A stretch of DNA of 64,000 nucleotides from Lichenostomus cassidix (lineage: Eukaryota > Chordata > Aves > Passeriformes > Meliphagidae): NCBI GenBank assembly GCA_008360975.2, contig VLJF02000033.1:434001-498000 (forward strand), in the 5' to 3' direction. Below are positions 34,629-46,634 of this stretch, piece after piece. The position numbers were made by a program, and so were the translations under genes. The first letter of the stretch is position 1. Every line of letters begins with the position of its first letter. The notes beneath the pieces are model-generated. The model searched no databases. It worked only from the letters and a program-made list of their open reading frames with translations, and had not been told where the DNA came from.

Positions 34629-35040
34629 CGCGCTGCACGGCTGCGACCCGCCTGGCCCCGCCCACTGCCCTGGCTCCGCCCCCAGAACAGCCTCCTGCCC
34701 TGCGATTGGCGCAGCTATTTCCTGACCGCCAATGGCAGCCCGGCCTGTCAGTGACGTCACCGGTCGCCGGCAGATCACGATCTCGCAGGTTGAGACCGAG
34801 GGAGGGTGGGGCGGGGGAGAGAAAAGGGGAATTACAGAGAATTCATGTGGATCCCAGTGGATCCTCGCTGCGACCCCCCTGGAGCCCTCTGGAAACCACC
34901 TGGGACCCTCCGGGACCCCCGGGATCCTCCGGAACTCCCATTGAGAAAGCGCCGGGAGTGGAGAACTGGGGGGACCCAGAAATTTGGGAGATCTGGGGGA
35001 TCCAAAGTTAAGAAAAAGAGCACAGCTGGGGTCTGAGAAA
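34583..35040 (-). repeat. Inverted repeat arm 1 (class I promoter)
   Basis: Reverse complement of 35445-35883, about 400 bp apart. It covers half of exon 1, the whole promoter and about 240 bp upstream. The promoter core is essentially identical in both arms, including the GTG in place of ATG; similarity falls toward the loop. Confidence 0.85.
34629..34800 (-). promoter_or_regulatory. MHC class I promoter (X2/Y-box type), arm 1
   Basis: Immediately upstream of exon 1 on the minus strand: CRE-like X2 box GTGACGTCAC (34751-34760), then Y-type inverted CCAAT (GCCAATGGC, 34728-34736), a second ATTGG (34704-34708) and GC boxes (GGGCGGGGC, GGGGCGGAGC). X2 and Y boxes are the known sites for CREB/RFX/NF-Y and the NLRC5 enhanceosome on class I genes. 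No TATA box. Confidence 0.7.
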
Positions 35041-35444
35041 GGCGAGATGGCTGGGAATGGGAGTGCCGGGGCTCCCAGGGCCGAATAAGGGGCACAGGGG
35101 ATTCCATAACACGTGAAGGGGTCCAGGAGGGGATCCCAGTCCCGAGTAATGGGGTGCAGGGAGGTCCCTATGCCCAGGAATGGGGGTTCAGGGGGGTCCC
35201 AGGATCAAGGAAAGGGGGGTGAGGGCCCTGGGAGAGGAGGGATGGGGGGTGCAGGGTGTCCCTGTGCCCAGGAAAGGGGGGTCCCAGGGGTCCCCGGTGT
35301 TGCGGGAAATGGGAGCTGGGAAAGGCAGGAATGGGGGTCCAGGGGGTCATGGGGTCAAGGAAAAGTGGGGTTTGGGGTCTGGGAAAGGCGGGATGGCCGG
35401 GAAAGGGATTGCGGGGGGGTACTGGTGCAGGATAAGGGGGTTCA

Positions 35445-35883
35445 GACCCCAGCCCCGCCCTTTTCCTTGACCTTTGGACGCCCCAGATCCCCCACATTTC
35501 CGTGTGCCCCCAGTTCTCCACTCCCGGAGATTTCTAAAGGGGGTCCCGGAGGATTCTAGGGGATCCCAGGTGGTTTCCAGAGGGCTCCAGGGGGGTCGCA
35601 GCGAGGATCCACTGGGATCCACATGAATTCTCTGTAATTCCCCTTTTCTCTCCCCCGCCCCGCCCTCCCTCGGTCTCAACCTGCGAGATCGTGATCTGCC
35701 GGCGACCGGTGACGTCACTGACAGGCCGGGCTGCCATTGGCGGTCAGGAAATAGCTGCGCCAATCGCAGGGCAGGAGGCTGTTCTGGGGGCGGAGCCAGG
35801 GCAGTGGGCGGGGCCAGGCGGGTCGCAGCCGTGCAGCGCGGTGGCTCCAGCGCTGGGGCTGGGGGTGCTCTTGGGGCTCCTGG
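35445..35883 (+). repeat. Inverted repeat arm 2 (second class I promoter, plus strand)
   Basis: Carries X2 GTGACGTCAC at 35709-35718, CCATTGG at 35734-35740 and the leader codons from GTG at 35840 through LLGLLG. The class I homology stops in mid leader and continues directly into the CpG promoter module. It therefore points toward the lectin pseudogene and could give it an interferon/NLRC5-type promoter. Confidence 0.85.
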
Positions 35884-35889
35884 GGCACC

Positions 35890-36120
35890 TGGGAGCGGCG
35901 GCAGCGAGCGGAGAGGAACGGCGGCGGAGCTCGGAGAGGCTGTCCCAGAGCAGGTGGAAGCCGCGCTGCCTTGTGCCGGGGCTCGGGGCCGTGTTGCCGC
36001 TGATCTGAGGCCGCTGACCTGAGGCCGCTGAGGGAGCGGCTGCTCACGGTCTCGTTGCCGCTGATGCTGGAGCAGCGCCGGCTTGTCCCGGGTGCTGTGG
36101 GTAGCACAGAGGTGGCTGTC
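35890..36120 (+). promoter_or_regulatory. CpG promoter / first-exon module, copy before lectin
   Basis: Same module as before the zinc-finger genes: GGCGGCGGAGCTCGGAGAGG, donor CAG|GTGGAA (exon end 35953), then GAGGCCGCTGAGGGAGCGGC and GTGGGTAGCACAGAGGTGGC. The next recognisable exon is the lectin cytoplasmic exon at 36709. CpG-rich; no TATA. Confidence 0.55.
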
Positions 36121-36708
36121 CCATTCCCGGGACTGTTCCCGGCCATGCGGCACCGGGCTGGGAGCCCTGGTGCAGCGGGAGATGATGCAATGGGCTGGCA
36201 TGGGATGGGATGAACTTGAGTGTCTCTCCCAAGCCAAGCGCTCTGGAGGAGAAAGAGCAGCTTGGGGCATTCCGGGGATCCCGTCCCATCGTCTCGGTTG
36301 CGCATTCCCTGCCAAGCTCTGGCTCTTGTCTCAAACATGTACCGACCGGGCGCTGCGTTCGCTCACTGTTTCTGGGCTGCAACCCTCAGGGCAGGGCATG
36401 CAGGGAGCAATGCTGAGCCCCTCAGGGCTGCTGGTTCCTTTCTTGCCCCCCCGGCAGGCTGAGCCCGATCCGCAGCTGCCCTGTTCCCGCACTCGGCAGC
36501 TCCCGGGCGCTGTCCCTAACTGTCCCTAACTGTCCCCGCCTGTCCCAGCCCGGAGCTGCACAGCCAGAGGGGTTGGGGCTGCAGGGCCGAGCTGGGCCCG
36601 GAGCTCTCTGACACTGTGTTTGTGTCCCCAGGTGCTGCCGGGGAGCAGAGACAGGGCAGGACTGAGCTGGCAGCGCCTTCCAGAGCCAGCACCATCTGGG
36701 ACCTCATC

Positions 36709-38192
36709 ATGTACAGAGCCGCTGTTGAGATTCCCGAGGATGCCCTGGGTGCCCAGGATGGATCAGCAACCAGGGGCACAGAGCTGCCTCAGCTGCCAGA
36801 TCCTGCTGGGCACAGGCAGGGAGAAGCTGCTTCTCTGTTGGAGCAGAGTGACTTGCAGCTCAGGAATGGCATTGGAGAGAAGTGCCAGGATGGATCAGCA
36901 ATGGGAGTCACAGACAGAAGGAGCCTCAGAAGATATCTGGGTGACTGCAGGGCCAGCACTGTGGCCTCTAGGGAGGGGACAATGGACAGTGTCAGCCCAG
37001 GAGGACGGGGCTGGCAGGGTGTGGGTGTGTCCAGGGCTATGAAACAGCCCTTGTGCTCTGCTGGGACTGACAGCCCTGGCCCTGGGCAGTTCTGCTGCTG
37101 CAGGCTGTCCCCTGTACCTGTCCCTGGTTATCCCCAGGCCCTGTCCCTTTTTGTCCCCTGTTCTTGTCCCATGACTCCCTTGCTGCCGGCTGAGTGAGGG
37201 GCGAACGGGCTGGGGGTTGCTTCCTGCTTAGGACAGCTTCATCCTCACAGCCACAGCCTCTTTCCAGCTCCCGTTGAGTGGATCAGATCCCATCCCGTGC
37301 TCACCCTGCTGATGCTGACTCTGCTCCTGCTCCTGGCTGTGGCTCTGGCGGTGTCCTTGGCTGCTGTGTCAGGTAAGGAGGAGCAGCAGCCTCAGCCCAA
37401 CCCCTCGGGGCACTGCGGGCTCACTGCTCCCTCACGGCCGGGATCGTCCCTCAGCCCCGCTCTGACCAATCAGCGCGAGAGAACGAGGAGTGACGGCTGA
37501 ATCAGCCAATGGTAGTGGGTAGAGGGCTTTGAGCGGGAAAATCAGCCAATGGGAGCTCGGGCTGCTCCGTGAAGGGAGAATCCTCAGACCTTCTGCTGTT
37601 CGCTCTGTTGTGAGAATGCACAGAGACACTCCTCTGCTGCCGGCCTGTCCCCATGACTGGGTTGGGTACGATGGGATCTGCTACTTCCTCTCAAGGGCTC
37701 ACCACTCCTCGGATCAGGGTCAGGCTCGGTGCTCTGAGCTCGAGGCCTCCCTGGCTGTGCTCAGTGACAAGGAAATGGTGAGTGAGGGGTTTGGGGTGCA
37801 GTAGGGTGGCTGAGGGGAGCCTGGGGAGCTCCTGGGCCAGGGGTGCAGCACCCACTACTGGCTCCTCTCTCTCTTTCCCAGGAGTTCTTCTTCCGCCTCA
37901 TCAAGAATGACGATTCCTGATTCGGGCTGCACAGACAGGGCCAGCGGCTGCAGTGGGTGGATGGCAGCAGCTTCAACTCCTCTTGAATCCTGGGGGCACA
38001 GGCAGGGCCTGGGGAGCACAGAGGCACAAGGTGTCTACCTGAGGTTCCAGCCCTGTCTCTGCTTTTCCTTGCAGGGTTCATGCAGACTGTAGCAATGCAG
38101 ACTGTGTGCACCTGGCTGAGAATTATCTTTGGAGACAGCTCTGCTCAAATGAGATGCAGTATATCTGCAGCAGACCCCAAACTCACCTGTGA
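36709..38192 (+). pseudogene. NK-type C-type lectin (type II membrane), pseudogene
   Basis: Five exons fit a CD69/CLEC2-like receptor of the kind found beside class I in the chicken MHC. Exon 1 36709-36940: cytoplasmic tail from ATG (MYRAAVEIPED...). Exon 2 37268-37372: membrane span (VEWIRSHP, then a Leu-rich stretch). Exon 3 37626-37777 (152 bp): first third of the lectin domain (ACPHDWVGYDGICYFLS). Exon 4 from 37882: EFFFRLIKNDDS then TGA (37918-37920) where Trp is usual, and a second TGA near 37984; no GT donor follows. Exon 5 38075-38192: final lectin part (CVHLAENYLWRQLC, YICSRP) and stop. Phases agree for exons 1-4. The stop removes two thirds of the lectin domain, so it is non-functional as written. 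No calcium-binding EPN/QPD triplet is seen. Confidence 0.8.
37430..37565 (+). promoter_or_regulatory. Triple-CCAAT module inside lectin intron 2
   Basis: Contains CTCTGACCAATCAGCG, CAGCCAATGG and a second CAGCCAATGGGAG, in the same order and spacing style as the promoter at 39190-39340, but no TATA follows. It resembles a decayed promoter copied into the intron. Confidence 0.5.
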
Positions 38193-38690
38193 CAGAGGAT
38201 AGAGGAAGGATATTCTCTGTGCTGAGCAGTCAAAGTGTCATTTCTTCCTCCCCAACATGGGGAGTTCCTTCCTCAGCTGCAGCGTCTGCCTTGCATAGAC
38301 TCTCAGTGTCATCTCAGTGTTTGTTCTCATGATCACCTCAGAGCCTAATCTCCAGGAGATGAACATGCAGGAGGAGGAGATGATGAGGAAGCTGATATGT
38401 GGCTGCTTTGCCTGGGGCTGGGGGTTTGTTTCTCCTTCTGCAACCACTCTAGAACTCCTTCTGTTTCTCTTACAGTACATGTTTCTACAGTGATCTTTTC
38501 TATATATATGGATATAAGGCAATGGAAAAAGATTTCAAACACTTTCTCCTAACATTGTATTTCTACACTAATCTTGCACATATACATCGATCTACTGCTT
38601 TGCATACACACTACAAACAGGTGCTTCCATCTGGATGTGACCTGCCTTGCTGTAAGGTACTAATAATGCCAAGGTGTGCATTTAACCCCA
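38193..38690. other. Lectin 3' UTR and spacer, nothing further recognised
   Basis: AT-richer sequence after the lectin stop. No clear AATAAA close to the stop and no exon is seen before the CR1 fragment. Confidence 0.3.
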
Positions 38691-38693
38691 CAG

Positions 38694-38762
38694 GGGCCAT
38701 TCGCTGAAGGGCTGGACTGCATCCTTGTGGTCCCTTCCAACTCAGAACTTTCTGCGATGGCC
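38694..38762 (+). mobile_element. CR1 LINE 3' end fragment
   Basis: GGGCTGGACTGCATCCTTGT and GGTCCCTTCCAACTCAGAAC followed by TTTCTGCGATGG match the conserved 3' end of avian CR1 elements. 5' truncated, as is usual. Confidence 0.8.
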
Positions 38763-39189
38763 TTGTGTGAGCTCCATCAGTATTTATGGTGCCAATGTTG
38801 CTGTTGTTGTTATTTACAGTATTATTTTATTATTTTTGCAATAAACGCTTGTCAAGGCCGCATTGTCCTTCGTGTCCGCTCAGCACCAGCAGCCCTGTCC
38901 CTTGCCCTGCTCCCCCTGCCCCGGGGGCTTCAGCCGAGCCAGAGCCTCTTCCCAGTGCTCCCAGTCTGCCCGTGCAGCCTCCAGCAGCCAGCGAGGCCTT
39001 CAGCTGGGCCGGCAGAGAGGAGCTGCTGGGAGCTCCCAAATCAGTTTGGTTCCGTTTGTCCTTTCCAGCCTGGGGAACAACGATTTGGGAGTTTTCTGCC
39101 CAAACGCTGTCCGTTCCTCCGCTCAGCTCAAGGGGTTTGGGGAGATTTTGGCTTTTTGGGGGAAATCAAAGCGATGTGGGGACAAGGTG

Positions 39190-39434
39190 GGATTGTCCCT
39201 CAGCGGCGTTCTGACCAATCAGAGTTCAAGAACAAGGAGTGGTGGAGATTTGGCCAATCAAAAGGAGCGGTGGGGTTTGGGCGAGAACATCAGCCAATGG
39301 GAGTGAGGGGCGGGCTTTGGGCGGGTTATATAAAAGGATCTCTGAGGGGCTTGAAGCTCCCTGGAGCCTCAAAGTCAGACTCGGGATTGTCCTGGAATAT
39401 CCCGGGCTGGGCAGGTGGCCAAGGAACCTCTATG
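39190..39434 (+). promoter_or_regulatory. CCAAT/TATA promoter with short exon-like segment
   Basis: Three CCAAT boxes (39215-39219, 39254-39258, 39294-39298), GC box (GGGGCGGGC) and TATATAAAA at 39327-39335. About 95 bp later the sequence ACCTCTATG|GTGAGT places an ATG exactly before a donor (39432). The part from about 39395 on also matches the LTR-derived repeat at 2685-2990. No downstream exon was recognised, so the gene it served, if any, is unknown. Confidence 0.45.
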
Positions 39435-40500
39435 GTGAGTTCGGGATGGAGCAGAGACCTCCTGCAGCCCCGGCAGGAGCCCAGGCCGGAGCAGGAGATA
39501 CCTGAGAGAGACCCCGAGCCCGTGGGAAGCCCCTCAGAGCCATGGCAGGTGCTCCCGGCGGGACTCCCGGCCTGTTCCTGAGGGACTCTGTGCGGTGCCT
39601 CACAGGATTCCATCATTCCAATGTGAAATTCTACCCTCTGGCGGAGGCACTGGGCACTTCCACCTGAATTTGAGCCAATTTCATCAGGTTTGGGGACTTG
39701 GGGACATCGGCAGCACTGGATGGAGCCAGAGGCGCGGGGAAGCAGCTGGAGGGGAATTTGGGGCAGAGCAGAGCTTTGGGCTCTGCCGGAGCAGATGGGA
39801 GCGATCAGAGTTCACCATGCAGCACTGCTTGCAGGTTCTGTCAGTTGTTGTCGGCCAGGTCCTGGGGAGGAGGATCAGCAGCTCTTTAACTTTTACAGCT
39901 CTTTAACTTCAGGCAATGACAGTTCTCCTTGGACTCTCTCGGGGCACTCAGACCTTTCCAACCCCTCACTGACCCCAGGAGGGTCAATGTGCTCCCATTT
40001 CCCTCCCAGGCTCTCTCGGAATTTTCTCCTAGAGAAAAACCTCACAAGAGCAGAAAACCCCACAGCAGCTCTGGACCACACTGATGGGAAGAGCCGAGGA
40101 ATCTCGAATGTGATGGCAATTTACTGTTGTAGTAAATGTTGTACTTTTATTCCAGTAAAAAACGTAATTCTACTGTTCCAGCCCAGCCCTGATGTGGTGA
40201 CTGAAGGTCTTGTGATTGATGCCTTGGGGCAGATTTGAGTGAAACATATCGGAATATATAAACTATATTCTTAGTTTATATAAGAATATAAGAAATATTT
40301 CTATAAGGCACAAGCCTCGCTGAGCTTTGCAGCCAGGAAAACACAATTTTGGGGGTTTTGCTCTTTGTTCATGATGTGGTTTGAACACAGCAGAGCAGAG
40401 GCAGGAAATGTCACTGTCCATTTGTGCAGGTGGTTGTTGTGCAGCGATGGTGGCAGCAGCTCCCACATCCTCCCTGTTGGCTCCCACATTCCCCCCGAGC
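39435..40500. other. Spacer, LTR-derived repeat then nothing recognised
   Basis: To about 39600 it is LTR-derived repeat (plus-strand copy of 2685-2990). From there to 40500 no exon, RNA or named repeat could be supported. Confidence 0.35.
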
Positions 40501-40539
40501 ATCTCAAAATGTCGGGAGAGGAATGAGCCTGGAATGTTC

Positions 40540-40640
40540 TGGGGCGCTCAGGAGGCCAAAGAACTGCTGTGGTGAGTCCGGGATGGAGCAGAGTCTCCCT
40601 GCAGGAGCCCAGGGGATGCCTGAGAGAGACCAAAGCTGCT
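40540..40640 (+). repeat. Dispersed LTR-derived repeat, short copy
   Basis: GGCCAAAGAACTGCTGTGGT and GGATGGAGCAG...AGGAGCCCAG match 39405-39480, with the ATG before the donor changed to GTG and part of the middle missing. Confidence 0.5.
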
Positions 40641-41479
40641 CTGTCAGTGCCCTCCTCACCCTAGGCAGGAAACAGTAGGAATATGTATTAGACTGCTGTA
40701 ATAGAAAAGGTTTTTCAAGCTTATCTCCATCAACATCAGGCGTGCTTCTGGTTAATTGCCAAGCACTCAGCGCTGTTACTTTGCTTTATTTTCTTTGTTC
40801 CCTATTGTGTTTTATTAAACCTTTTAAACTTTAACAGGACAGTGATACCTTTCACACAAGGAAAGGCTGGAGGATCACGTTAAGGGTGGGGAGACATCAC
40901 TCATGGTTGTAACAGAAGCGATTTGAGGAAATTAATTGAATTGATTTTCAAACAAATCACAGCAGGAGAATGACTAGTAAAATAAATCCTACAAAAACAC
41001 CTTCTTCCCGCTCCTCTCTCCTTTCCAGGCTTCCCTTTATCCTCCCCACACAGGGACTGGGATCACAGCCAGCTCATGTCACGACTTCTGTGGGGTTTCT
41101 GCTCCATCCCAGACTCACCCACAGCTCTCAGCACCTTCAGCTCCAGGTCATCCCAAACTCTCACCTGTCCCCCGAACCAGGAAATGCCTCAGAAACCAGA
41201 AAATCGGCTGTGAAAAATGGGTGTTTGCAGTTGTTAATAAACGAGCCCCGAGGGGATCTGCAAAAACCAGATTTAATCTTAAGCGACAGAATGACAGAGT
41301 TCTTTGGCAAGAGTCACCCTGCTGCTAACGGGACAGTCAAGGCACAGCAAGGGGAAATAAGCAAAAAACCCAGACAAATCACAGGATATTAAACTGGAAA
41401 GGGAGCAAAGAACACTGTGGGTGTGTGAAAGCATGGTGAGGAGGAGGATAAAAAGAAACCAGGTGTAAAAGCTTCACAG

Positions 41480-41800
41480 CACTCAAACTTATCAGTATTT
41501 GAACTTATCTAAATCTATAATTTAACTTATGCCTTCACTGATGTCTCAGTTTAACAGAGAAACAACATTTGGCAGCATTTAACTTGGCTTATACCTTAAC
41601 AATTTAACGGAGGAGTAACACTTAACATTTAGCCTGACATGCATTAATTCAATAATTTAACAGAGGAGTAACACTTAACAACATTTAACCTGACTTATGA
41701 TTTTGAAGTCAAATTTAGCCACTTAACAGAGGAACAACAATTAGCAGCATTTAACTTGGCTTATAACTCTAACTTAACCTCACTCACAGGTCTGATTTAG
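41480..41800 (-). repeat. AT-rich tandem repeat, inverted relative to 62.0 kb
   Basis: Three to four units of roughly 80-100 bp. On the minus strand they carry AAGTTAAATGCTG, TGTTACTCCTCTGTTAAAT and TTGAATT. The same unit occurs on the plus strand at 61990-62365. Confidence 0.7.
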
Positions 41801-41829
41801 TCAGACATCCGAGGCACTCAAACACCTCA

Positions 41830-42540
41830 GAGCAGCATTTCTGCCACATTTGCCAAAACACAGGCACAGTGTGTGCACACAGAAAGAGTCAGTGCCAGGG
41901 AGCTGTCAGGAATTCCCCTCGAGTACAGCGAAATGCTCACTCTGGATCCTTTTCCATCTCCCCAGAGAGGGAAGGGTTGATGTTGCAGAGCAGAAAGGCC
42001 TTGCAAAGTGAGGGCCTTGCTGCCCTTGTAAAATCCTTGCTCACTTCTGTTACTTTGGTGAACTAGAAAAGCATTCTGGGAATGACTCAGCCAAGCTGGA
42101 GGTGAAAAACAAGTTACATAATTGTAAAACAATTATTAGTACCAGTAAGTGCTCTCACCGTGGGACTTGTGGGTGGTTGTACCTGATGCCTGTTCCTATC
42201 ACGGTCTATAGTGGTTGGTTAAACACATCTGTTATGCCTCACAAGTATGTAAACTCATAACAAATGAATGGTTTAAGAACCCTGGATTTTTACAATAAAG
42301 GGGTCTTTGCCATACCATCATAGAGATCGTGTGTTTAATGCTGCAGGCTGAGCCTCGAGGAGTGGGAGGTGCCTCGTTTTTTGGGGATCCCCCAAGTGCA
42401 GCAAACGGGAGATTTCCCAGCTTGGAGAGGCCTCACTCAGAGGGAGGAGCTGCTCCTCGTTTTGGGGCTCCTTTTGGATTGCTGTTTATAGGGCCAGAGA
42501 GATGGGCTTTAGTCATGTACAGGAAATCATGCTATGAAAA
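41830..42540. other. Spacer, nothing certain
   Basis: AATAAA at about 42291 with a preceding TATGTAAAC and following CCATACCATCATAG suggests LTR-type sequence, but ends were not found. No exon recognised. Confidence 0.3.
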
Positions 42541-42544
42541 GACA

Positions 42545-42780
42545 ACATCCATAAAGGAGACAGAGGAGTCCTGTGTTTTATTCGCATAAAGGGAGAGAAT
42601 CCGATGAGGCACACGCCTGCGTGGTTTTCTTTATCGAGGTTTTGGGGGCGCAGCCCCCTTTTATCCCAAACTCCTGTCCATGTGTTGCCCTGTTCCTTCC
42701 CCCATTGGCTGACGTCCTAGGAAGGTACAGCCTTCCCGAACTGCCTACCACATATTTCCCCCTTGAACTTGTTGTTTTAT
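42545..42780 (-). repeat. LTR-like fragment shared with 3.6 and 47.2 kb
   Basis: Shares GGAGACAGAGGAGTC, a TTTATT about 15 bp later, GGAAGGTACAGCCTTCCCGA and ACCACATATTTCCCCC, the last a phrase seen in avian ERVK LTRs. From 42780 to 43380 nothing further was recognised. Confidence 0.35.
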
Positions 42781-43384
42781 CTCAAAGTTCAGAAACTCAG
42801 GCTTGTGCAGACCCGTTTGGTGTTTCAGGATTTTTCTGTTTCTGGGCCCTGAGCAGATGTCATGTGGCAATTCCTGGCATCTAGCCAGAGTCAAACTGTG
42901 ACATATTCAAACCTGCAGCTTGAAGTTGATCCAGTTAACACCCATCCCCTCTGCCATGGAATTATAAAGACATCAGCACACATCTTCCCTATCAGAACAA
43001 TGCTTCACCTAGCCACAGTTTGGGTCTCAGCTTGCTTAGAAAGCGTGAGCGCAGGGATGCTGTGGCATTTCGCAGGGAAAAAGGGTGTATTAAACCTTAT
43101 AATTTATGCTTGGATTTTGTATCTTCGAGGTCTTTCCTAACCTAAACGGTTTTGATTCTTCTGCTGGTTTTTCTCCACAGGGAAACACAAACCTTTTTCT
43201 TTTCATAAGGCAAAGAGGAGCTCGTTGGACCCGTGCCTGAGATGCAGCGATGTTTACCATCAGCTCAGAGGAGCTAACAGGGGCGAGGAATTATTTTAAT
43301 TGGGCAGCGCGGGGCGCACAAAACGATGTGGAACTTTTTTTACCAGCTGCGGGACACGGAAGACACTGCCTCGCCCCCATTGGC

Positions 43385-44045
43385 TGGTCCGCTTGTCACT
43401 CTTCGTGATCGCAGCGCTGATTGGTCAGAGCGGGGCTGAGGGACGGTCCCGCCCCGCCCCACCTGATTCGAGCATTCGCAGGTCCAGCAGTGCCTCCGGA
43501 TCCTCGGGAGCTGCAGCAGTGAGCGGAGCGGAGCGGAGCGGCTGCAGTGAGCGGAGCGGAGCCCGGGGAGGCGGCGGCGGAGCTCGGAGAGGCTGTCCCA
43601 GCGCAGGTGGGAGCCGCGCTGGCTTGTGCCGGGGCTCGGGGCTCGCTGCGGGCGGTCCGTGCGGGAGGCGACCGCGGCGAGGGGGGCTCTGGCGGATTGG
43701 TTCTACCGTGTCCCCCCGGTTCCCCCGTGTTTCTCCTGACCTGAGGCCGCTGAGGGAGTGGCTGCCCGCGGGATGCGACGGCGTGGGGAAAAGGGGGGAA
43801 AGAGTGGGCCCTGGGCTTGGGGGGAGGAGGAGGAGTGATGGAGACTGAGGATGAGGGATGAGGAAGGAGCGAGAGAAAGGCCGGAGATACGAGGAGGAGG
43901 AGGCGGGAGGAGGGAGGAGGAGGAGAGAGGAAGCGGAGGAGCAGGAAGAGGTTGGAGAGAGGAAGAGGAGGAGCAGCAGAAGCAGCGCGGAGCTCTTTGT
44001 CTTTCGCGGCCCCGAGAGCATCGGCGCCCCGCATGCCGCAGGTGA
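43385..44045 (+). promoter_or_regulatory. CpG promoter and 5' exons of the 11-finger gene
   Basis: An inverted CCAAT (GCTGATTGGTCAGAGCGG, 43417-43434) is followed by GGAGCGGAGCGG repeats, the shared module GGCGGCGGAGCTCGGAGAGG with donor GCAG|GTGGGA (exon end 43606), purine-rich (GAGGA) sequence and a short ATG-CCG-CAG exon (44033-44041) before donor GTGAGG. It is the inverted partner of 61345-61850. The CCAAT segment also resembles 37430-37480, reversed. Confidence 0.6.
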
Positions 44046-44732
44046 GGGGGAGGAGGAAGTCGCCCCAAATGTCTCGGGGGTCCCCGAGCGGCGTTTTTTC
44101 TGGGCGGGTGTTTGGAGCTCGCAGCTTCCGGGATTGAGCCCCAAATCTCGTGAAGGGTCGCCGGGAGGGTTTGATTGTGCGGGGGGAATGCTTCGATGTG
44201 GCGGAAGGCCAAAGCTGAGGCGCCAATGGCTCTTTGGGGGATATTTTGGGGTCTGCAGGTGGCCATGGCCCGGTGTCAGGGTGGGAGGGGGACATGGGGC
44301 ATGGGGTCCCCCCGGGAGAGCGGTGGAGGGGAAGGGCGGGAGCCCCGGAGTGGGGTGAGCGGAGAGGGGCGATCGCAGAGCTGGGGGAGCCCCGGCAGGC
44401 TGGAGAGGGGGGAGTGTGGATAAGGGGGAAGCCTGGGATCCCTGGAAGCGCAGAGCAGAGAATGAGGGGAGAAGGGACCCTTGGGACCCCCAAACCCCCG
44501 GATCATCCCTAAGCAGGACCCTGGAAAATAGGGAAGCTTGGGAACCACGGGAGCCCCACGAGTGCAGGGAAGGGAGACCCTGAGGGGGCCAAAGTGAAAA
44601 GACCAAAAAGGAGAAAATCCTGGGAGGATTTTGAGGTGAATGGTGGTGGTTTGAGGTTTTTATGGACACCAAACCCCTGGAGACTTGCAGAGCTGGAGCT
44701 GGTGAGGAGGAACCCCCAGGGCAAGGCGCTGA

Positions 44733-45860
<1,128 letters not shown>

Positions 45861-46634
45861 GAGAAGCTCTGCGAGTGTCCCAAGTGCAGGAAGAGCTTCA
45901 TTGCTGCTCCAACTCCATCCCCAGTGGGAAGATCTGCAGTGGATGATCCCCAGTGATCCCCATTGGGCAGAATCCTGGTGACCCCCATTCCAGGTGATTC
46001 CTGTCAGGTTAGGGGAAGGTGTTTTAAATGGTCAAATTTTACTTCTTCTCCTGCTCTTACTTTGTTAGCAATAAATACAATTCACATTGCCAATTCCCAG
46101 CCTGTTTTGTGCATAAAGGTGTTTGATGAGGGATCTCTTAGCCAGGTCCTTCTATCAACTCAGGAAGCCTTGGTTCAATTTTCTCTCCCCGTGGCGGCTG
46201 TGCAGGGCCGTGAGAGAGCAGCTCTGCTGGGTGCCTGGCATGGGGCCAGCGTCACCCCACTGCAATGTGCTATGGCCTCGTGTGGCCCTATGCTGTGGAG
46301 TCAGCACTGCTGTTGCTTTTTCCTGCCTGATGATTTTCTCTTTTGCATGATATGCTTGTGAAGTGCCCCCGCTGTCCCTGGCGTCCCCTGGGCGCCGGCA
46401 GCCGCGTCCCTTGGCCTGCTCCCCCTGGGCCGTTGCAGGGTGGCTGGCGGAGGCTGGGAGCTGCCGTGGGGGCCGTGGGGCTGCCCCGGGGGCTGCGTGC
46501 CGAGGCGGGGCCGGGAGGTGCGGAGAACTTGGTCGCTATTTGCAGAGCAATGGCGCCTTGGGCCCGGGCCCGTTGCAGGGCTGTTCCTCATGTGCGGCTT
46601 TGGCCTCGGCCAGCCCGGGGGGCACTGAGAGCGC

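Noticed and set aside
34626..34778. Upstream in-frame ATG at 34778 as the true class I start
   Set aside because: It would place the X2 and CCAAT boxes inside the coding region and put 50 extra residues before the signal peptide.
35347..36338. 322- and 207-codon minus-strand ORFs
   Set aside because: Antisense through the inverted class I promoter arm and CpG module; includes the promoter boxes, so unlikely to be coding.
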